64,000 nt of DNA. Origin: Carnobacterium maltaromaticum DSM 20342 (lineage in GTDB: Bacteria; Bacillota; Bacilli; Lactobacillales; Carnobacteriaceae). A model generated the notes under the pieces. That model had not been told where the DNA came from. It did not search any database and was given only the letters and a program-made list of their open reading frames with translations. Below are positions 59,631-64,000 of the stretch, piece by piece (the stretch's first letter is position 1; every line of letters starts with the position of its first letter). The stretch spans positions 2,790,001-2,854,000 of the forward strand of contig NZ_JQMX01000001.1 in NCBI RefSeq assembly GCF_000744945.1, in the 5' to 3' direction. A program made the translations under genes and the position numbers.

Positions 59631-61436
59631 ATGCGCAAGAAAATATCAATTTTATTAATAATAGTATGTGTACTTCCACTTATAAATTTAAAACTAGTAA
59701 TTGCAGAAACAACATCTAAACTAGTAGGAATTGAATTAAAGTACCCAGAGAATCAAGATTTTATAGTAGCAACAGCAGACACCGTTGATGTAGTAATGAA
59801 TTTGGAACTGAAGGCAATGAAAAAAGGGGAAACGACACTGATTGAATTCTCTAATAAAGCTTTTAACTATTCATTAGAGAGCTTTGAAATTTCTGGAAAT
59901 TATAAAGTCGTGCCTAATGAATTGGGTATAGAAATAATTGCATTAAAAGATGTTCCTGCTAATACAAGTAAAATTACGATACCGATGAGATATAGCACTA
60001 ATGTGGAATATAACCAAAACCAAAAAATTGATTTCAGTCTAGATGGCAGTAGTATCTCAGTTGATATTATGGTGAATAAATATAAATCTTTTGTTGATGA
60101 ATCAGAGTTAATAAAAAAAGTAGCATATGGCATAAATGCAAAAGGAAATGCTGTTTGGGGAGTCTTTTTAAACTATAATGAAAAGCCATTAACTGGAACT
60201 AAAGATATTCCTTTTGTGCTAGGTGATATAGTTGGTGAAGGTCATGAATTAATAGCCAATACAATTGCTGTGTACAATGTGAACAAACCAATCAATGAAG
60301 ATGGCAGTCGAAATTTAAATAATGATGGTTACAATTATGATATATCTGCATTATTACAACAAAAATCAACAATAACTGCAAATGGATTCACATACACAGA
60401 TGATGATTTTAATGGTTTTCCAAAATTAGATGGATTAAAAGAAAAGAACACCAAAGCTTACTATATTATATATGAAACAAAAGTGGTAGACTCTGATCAA
60501 GAGTGGTTGAAAAATGATGTGTATTTAGAAGGAATTATAGCTGAACCAGGAAATGGTGGGGATCCACTTCCGTTTACTGAAAACTCCAGTGCCAGTATAT
60601 CAACTATATCTTCAGGCGGAGGTGGAACTGAAGTAGGTTCCATTGAATTTATAAAAGTAGATAGTGAAACAAAAGCGCCATTAGCTAATGCGGAATTTGT
60701 TATTAAAGATGGAGAAGGCAACATTGTTCAAACTATCCTCACTAATGAAGATGGCAAAGGAACAGCTCTAGATTTATTGTATGGAAGTTATACATTAGAA
60801 GAAACCAAAGCGCCAATAGGTTATACGCTAGATGAAACACCCTATCCATTTGAAATTAATGATTCTGAAAAAGTCATTAATTTAGGTGAAGTAACGAATC
60901 AAAAAATAATGCTTCCAGCACCAACAGGCTCCATTGAATTTTTAAAAGTAGATAGTGAAACAAAAGCGCCATTAGCCAATGCGGAATTTGTTATTAAAGA
61001 TGGAGAAGGCAACATTGTTCAAACTATCCTAACTAATGAAGATGGTAAAGGAACAGCTCTAGATTTATTGTATGGAAGCTATACTTTAGAAGAAACCAAA
61101 GCACCAATAGGTTATACGCTAGATGAAACACCCTATCCGTTTGAAATTAATGATTCTGAAAAAGCCATTAATTTAGGTGAAGTAACGAATCAAAAAATAA
61201 TGCTTCCAGCACCAACAGGCTCTATTGAATTTATAAAAGTAGATAGTGAAACAAAAAGTCTAGATGGATTAACAATAAAAAACACCAAGACAACTAATTT
61301 ACAAATGAATTTACCTCAATCGGGAGAAAATAACAAAGTTGGACAACGTATAAAAATTGTAGGTTTGCTACTAGTTTTTATTTCAATCTATCTATATGTA
61401 AGCAGATTGAAAAAGAGAGTTAATTTAAAATACTAG
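59631..61436 (+). CDS. LPxTG-anchored surface protein with SpaA/Cna-B repeats
   Basis: A 601-residue protein. A signal peptide covers about 1-26. An N-terminal region of unknown fold (27-330) is followed by a Gly/Ser linker. Two nearly identical 97-residue SpaA-type domains lie at 336-432 and 433-529 (GSIEFIKVDSETKAPLANAE to INLGEV). A third begins at 530 but is cut to 13 residues and joined to a domain end (GLTIKNTK). The sorting signal LPQSG is at 561-565, then a hydrophobic helix and KKRVNLKY. SpaA domains often form internal isopeptide bonds. It lies 45 bases after the MucBP gene, in the same operon. Confidence 0.88.
   Translation: MRKKISILLIIVCVLPLINLKLVIAETTSKLVGIELKYPENQDFIVATADTVDVVMNLELKAMKKGETTLIEFSNKAFNYSLESFEISGNYKVVPNELGIEIIALKDVPANTSKITIPMRYSTNVEYNQNQKIDFSLDGSSISVDIMVNKYKSFVDESELIKKVAYGINAKGNAVWGVFLNYNEKPLTGTKDIPFVLGDIVGEGHELIANTIAVYNVNKPINEDGSRNLNNDGYNYDISALLQQKSTITANGFTYTDDDFNGFPKLDGLKEKNTKAYYIIYETKVVDSDQEWLKNDVYLEGIIAEPGNGGDPLPFTENSSASISTISSGGGGTEVGSIEFIKVDSETKAPLANAEFVIKDGEGNIVQTILTNEDGKGTALDLLYGSYTLEETKAPIGYTLDETPYPFEINDSEKVINLGEVTNQKIMLPAPTGSIEFLKVDSETKAPLANAEFVIKDGEGNIVQTILTNEDGKGTALDLLYGSYTLEETKAPIGYTLDETPYPFEINDSEKAINLGEVTNQKIMLPAPTGSIEFIKVDSETKSLDGLTIKNTKTTNLQMNLPQSGENNKVGQRIKIVGLLLVFISIYLYVSRLKKRVNLKY
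60636..61256 (+). repeat. Tandem 291-base repeat in the SpaA-type gene
   Basis: Units begin at 60636, 60927 and 61218, exactly 291 bases apart. The first two are nearly identical at DNA level with a few silent changes and one Val/Ala and one Ile/Leu difference. The third stops after 39 bases. Confidence 0.93.
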
Positions 61437-61455
61437 AAATAGTTTTATATGTAAG

Positions 61456-61492
61456 AAAGCCCTCTGTTAATTTCAGAGGCTTTTTTATTTAT
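61456..61492 (+). terminator. Terminator of the adhesin operon
   Basis: GCC-TCTG pairs with CAGAGGC around TTAATTT, followed by TTTTTTATTT. Confidence 0.85.
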
Positions 61493-61617
61493 GTAATAAG
61501 CCCTGATTATGATTTTTCTAGGATAAGGAAGCCCACAGGTTTTTAATGCAAGGTGGATAAGCCAATGATTGATTCTGATGAAGTCAACTTTTTAATGATG
61601 AAAATTAGTTTGAATAT

Positions 61618-61668
61618 AAAAGCTGTCATAACCTCTAATATTAAAGAGATATGACAGCTTTATTTAGA
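61618..61668. terminator. Second, bidirectional terminator serving the WxL operon
   Basis: AAGCTGTCATA and TATGACAGCTT are perfect arms with an inner CTCT/AGAG stem. A- and T-runs flank it. The WxL genes on the minus strand converge on it. Between 61493 and 61617 I see nothing I can support. Confidence 0.8.
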
Positions 61669-61729
61669 AATATTTTTTAGTTTGCTAGATTATAAACCTA
61701 GTAGGGAGAGTATATCGTCCTCCTGCATT

Positions 61730-62506
61730 TTAAGGTGCATCCCGAAGAGACCAAGTAATAGCAGCAACATAATTTCCAGCAAGGTTGCCTGATGGGACAT
61801 AAAGACTAGGCCCACCATATCGGTGGAAATTCCCATTTTTATCCATAAGCCAAGGATAGCTTATTCCTCGATCATCAGTATCAAAGAAAATTATCCAAGA
61901 CCCAAGACCTGTATCTGGTTCAGCGACTAAAATAGGCAATTCAACATTAGATGTATCAAAAACAGCTTCTTTTGAAATGGGAGCTGCCTCTTCTTCTTCA
62001 GAGAACCTATCTGAGTATACTGCGCTAACTGGAAACGAGAAAATAGCCCCTTTTAATTTTTTTTCACCATCACTAAAGTCAGAGATAGAGGCTGTTAATG
62101 TCCAACCAGCTCCTGTTCCTCGAACATCGGTTACTTGTGCAGCTAACGTGTAACCCCGATCTAATAGTCCAGTATCTATAGGGGGGGTCTCTCCATTAAC
62201 TTCATCTCGGGCAACAATGGCATAGACTTCTTTTCCATAAGAAGAAAGGGTAATCTCGGAAAATTTAAAACCTGTAACGGCATCAATTGTTAGGGATCCG
62301 ATATGTTTTGTAGGGTGCCATATGTCTAGCAGTAATTCATGCGGCTCAGTAGGTTCTCCAGGTGTCAAACCAACCGAAGATTTAGACGTATTGTTTTGTG
62401 GTGGTAAAGTTTCACTTGGAGTAGTGTCATCTGCTTGTACAGAAAGTGTCGGAAGTGCTAAAATTCCAACTCCTATTATTAAAATGAATTTTTTTATTGG
62501 CATCAT
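61730..62506 (-). CDS. WxL-domain surface protein, copy 1
   Basis: A 258-residue secreted protein. A signal peptide (KKFILIIGVGILALPTLSVQA) covers about 1-25. A Thr/Pro/Asn-rich linker follows, then a WxL domain. Its two WxL motifs are in GAGWTLTAS and ITWSLRDAP at the very C-terminus, the usual layout for non-covalent peptidoglycan attachment. Either of two adjacent ATGs (62506, 62503) follows AGGAGGACG. It is a near-duplicate of the next gene upstream on the same strand, 16 bases away. Confidence 0.92.
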   Translation of the reverse strand: MMPIKKFILIIGVGILALPTLSVQADDTTPSETLPPQNNTSKSSVGLTPGEPTEPHELLLDIWHPTKHIGSLTIDAVTGFKFSEITLSSYGKEVYAIVARDEVNGETPPIDTGLLDRGYTLAAQVTDVRGTGAGWTLTASISDFSDGEKKLKGAIFSFPVSAVYSDRFSEEEEAAPISKEAVFDTSNVELPILVAEPDTGLGSWIIFFDTDDRGISYPWLMDKNGNFHRYGGPSLYVPSGNLAGNYVAAITWSLRDAP

Positions 62507-62522
62507 AACGTCCTCCTAAATT

Positions 62523-63299
62523 TTAAGGTGCATCCCGAAGAGACCAAGTAATAGCAGCAACATAATTTCCAGCGAGATTACCTTGAGGAACATAGAGACT
62601 AGGTCCACCATAGCGATGGAAATTCCCATTTTTATCCATATGCCATGGGTAGTTTATTCCTCGGTCGTCAGAACCGAAATGAATTAACCAAGAACCAAGT
62701 CCAGTATCAGCTTCAGCAACTAAAATAGGTAGCTCAACATTAGGTGTATCAAAAATGGCTTCTTTAGAAGTAGGGGGAGCATCTTCTTCGTCGGAGAACC
62801 TATCTGAGTATACGGAACTAACTGGAAAAGAAAAAATAGCACCCTTTAATATTTTTTCACCAGCAGTAAATTTAGAAACAGAAGCTGTTAATGTCCAGCC
62901 CGCGCCGGTTCCTCTAACATCAGTTACTTGTGCACCTAAAGTGTATCCTCTGTCACCTAGACCAGTATCTATCGGAGGCTTCTCCCCATTAATTTTATCG
63001 CGTGCAACAATAGCGTAGGCTTCTTCCCCATACGAGGAGAGCGTAATATCAGAAAAATAGAAACCTGTCACAGCATCTAGTGTTAGGGATCCGACATGTT
63101 TTGTAGGGTGCCAGATGTTCAGTAATAATTCATGCGGCTCATTAGGTTCTCCAGGTGTCAAACCTACTGAAGATTTAGACGTATTGGTTTGTGGTGGCAA
63201 AGTTTCACTTGAAGTAGTGTCATCTGCCTGTACAGAAAGTGTCGGAAGAACTAAAAGTCCAACTCCCATTATTAAAATAAATTTTTGTATTGGTATCAT
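62523..63299 (-). CDS. WxL-domain surface protein, copy 2
   Basis: A 258-residue WxL protein of the same length and layout as its neighbour. Motifs GAGWTLTAS and ITWSLRDAP are intact. The two copies share most residues; differences cluster in the middle (for example GLGDRGYTLGAQ versus GLLDRGYTLAAQ). A tandem gene duplication is the evident origin. The ATG follows AGGAGAACA. It is flanked by a large surface-protein gene upstream in the same operon. Confidence 0.92.
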   Translation of the reverse strand: MIPIQKFILIMGVGLLVLPTLSVQADDTTSSETLPPQTNTSKSSVGLTPGEPNEPHELLLNIWHPTKHVGSLTLDAVTGFYFSDITLSSYGEEAYAIVARDKINGEKPPIDTGLGDRGYTLGAQVTDVRGTGAGWTLTASVSKFTAGEKILKGAIFSFPVSSVYSDRFSDEEDAPPTSKEAIFDTPNVELPILVAEADTGLGSWLIHFGSDDRGINYPWHMDKNGNFHRYGGPSLYVPQGNLAGNYVAAITWSLRDAP

Positions 63300-63309
63300 A
63301 ATTGTTCTC

Positions 63310-64000
63310 CTATTCTACAGTGATTGTTATACTATCCTCTATTTTACTCCACCAATGGAGATTGTATGTGTTGTAAAGTACAGTCTCACCTGAAGATAAG
63401 GCTTCTAATTCGCCTGTTTTCTCATTGATAGTTGCTACTTTTGGTTTACTGCTTTTCCATGTGCTAGCAAAATAGAAGGAATTATTGCTAGTGTAGAAAG
63501 GATCTTGTATATTGCTATCAATCACAGAGCCTTTAAATTGGTCTTTTTCGCCTATTTTGAAGTTTGTTTTTAATGTTTCTTTGGTTTCCCCACCAGAATT
63601 AGCCCAAGTTAATTTTCCGTAGTCAAAATTGCTAGTTTTATCAAATAAAATCGAATAGCTCGTTCCTACGGTTGTTTTGCCCCAATCACCAAGTGGATTA
63701 TTCATGCCCAACATACTTGGGAAAACACTTATTTCAACGAGGTCGCCTTTTTTCAATTGTTGCGTAAAGAATTGATTAGCAACAGCTATATAACGTGATT
63801 TGCCATTTGTCATAAAATCAGTTCCAATCAAGTCCTGCGTTTGATCTGGTTTCATTCCATAGCCATGAACCGTATAGGAGCCATCTTCTGGAATAAGATA
63901 AGTAAAGACATCTCCTCGATTATACCAAGCATTTTCAGGAACATATTCATCTCGATCAATGTCAATCATGCAGACCATCGGCTCTCCTATAGTTAAGCGG
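63310..64000 (-). CDS. Surface protein with Big_2-like C-terminal domain, partial
   Basis: The frame is open to the window edge (no stop between 63978 and 64000), so the visible part is about 230 residues and the gene starts outside. The C-terminal 60 or so residues (STWKSSKPKVATINEKTGEL, then EALSSGETVLY) match the bacterial Ig-like Big_2 pattern. The visible part has no LPxTG motif and ends ITITVE. In WxL clusters such proteins usually act with WxL proteins at the cell surface. The ATG codons at 63978 and 63969 are internal. Confidence 0.78.
   Translation of the reverse strand, partial: RLTIGEPMVCMIDIDRDEYVPENAWYNRGDVFTYLIPEDGSYTVHGYGMKPDQTQDLIGTDFMTNGKSRYIAVANQFFTQQLKKGDLVEISVFPSMLGMNNPLGDWGKTTVGTSYSILFDKTSNFDYGKLTWANSGGETKETLKTNFKIGEKDQFKGSVIDSNIQDPFYTSNNSFYFASTWKSSKPKVATINEKTGELEALSSGETVLYNTYNLHWWSKIEDSITITVE

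Noticed and set aside
61565..61651. A 29-codon frame with AGGTGG upstream, after the adhesin operon
   Set aside because: It runs into the arm of the terminator at 61618 and has no resemblance to a protein; probably chance.
1..64000. tRNA, rRNA, insertion sequence or transposase genes
   Set aside because: I looked for tRNA-like TTCGA arms, rRNA signatures and transposase motifs with flanking inverted repeats and found none I could support.

Overview
The window is low-GC Gram-positive DNA of lactic-acid-bacterial type. Supporting signs are strong AGGAGG ribosome-binding sites, cre (CcpA) sites, many PTS operons with PRD regulators, a sigma-54 PTS activator, LPxTG and WxL surface proteins, a menaquinone operon and an NADH oxidase. 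Gene content and style fit Carnobacterium or a close Enterococcus relative best. That is an inference; no rRNA or tRNA gene lies here to settle it.

Layout. 1-5770: the end of an ABC ATPase gene, a quinone-oxidoreductase gene behind a hairpin-repeat leader, then a housekeeping run (TrmN6-like methyltransferase, GIY-YIG protein, rsmI, PP-loop ATPase, Nudix, tsaE, GNAT). 5817-9092: a potassium-channel subunit whose likely start codon is ATT, a DnaQ-like exonuclease, and an HxlR regulator with a nitroreductase. 9284-17321: a GH4 phospho-glucosidase, then mannoside module 1 (PRD regulator, EIIA, EIIB, EIIC, GH38 alpha-mannosidase). 17386-25067: an MFS permease, then a ugp-type glycerol-3-phosphate ABC transporter with PhoP-like boxes upstream and two glycerophosphodiesterases. 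25113-30156: a LevR/CelR-type sigma-54 activator divergent from a lactose/cellobiose-type PTS with a clear -24/-12 promoter. 30208-31661: an isolated cpsC-cpsD-like tyrosine-kinase pair. 32053-33324: an orphan EIIC. 33553-40384: mannoside module 2, paralogous to module 1. 41497-46575: menF-menD-menH-menC. 46866-50974: NADH oxidase, an AlkC-like protein, an HxlR regulator and two small proteins. 51194-55080: a Fur-box-controlled ferric-siderophore ABC transporter. 55181-64000: a surface-protein locus with an Mga-like regulator, two LPxTG-type adhesins and a WxL gene cluster cut by the window edge.

Themes. Most of the window deals with taking up and breaking down carbohydrates and phosphodiesters under CcpA and PTS-linked control. 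The two GH38 modules appear to import alpha-mannosides as phosphosugars and hydrolyse them inside the cell. The ugp transporter and the two diesterases would salvage glycerol-3-phosphate from lipid or teichoic-acid diesters. Menaquinone genes, NADH oxidase and the iron transporter point to oxygen and redox metabolism.

The most unusual signal is a family of modular hairpin repeats (289-477, 23226-23472, 27991-28154, with a terminator-like relative at 55093-55172). They sit in 5' leaders just before ribosome-binding sites. Their apical stems differ in sequence between copies but stay base-paired, so the fold looks selected. I do not recognise this family.
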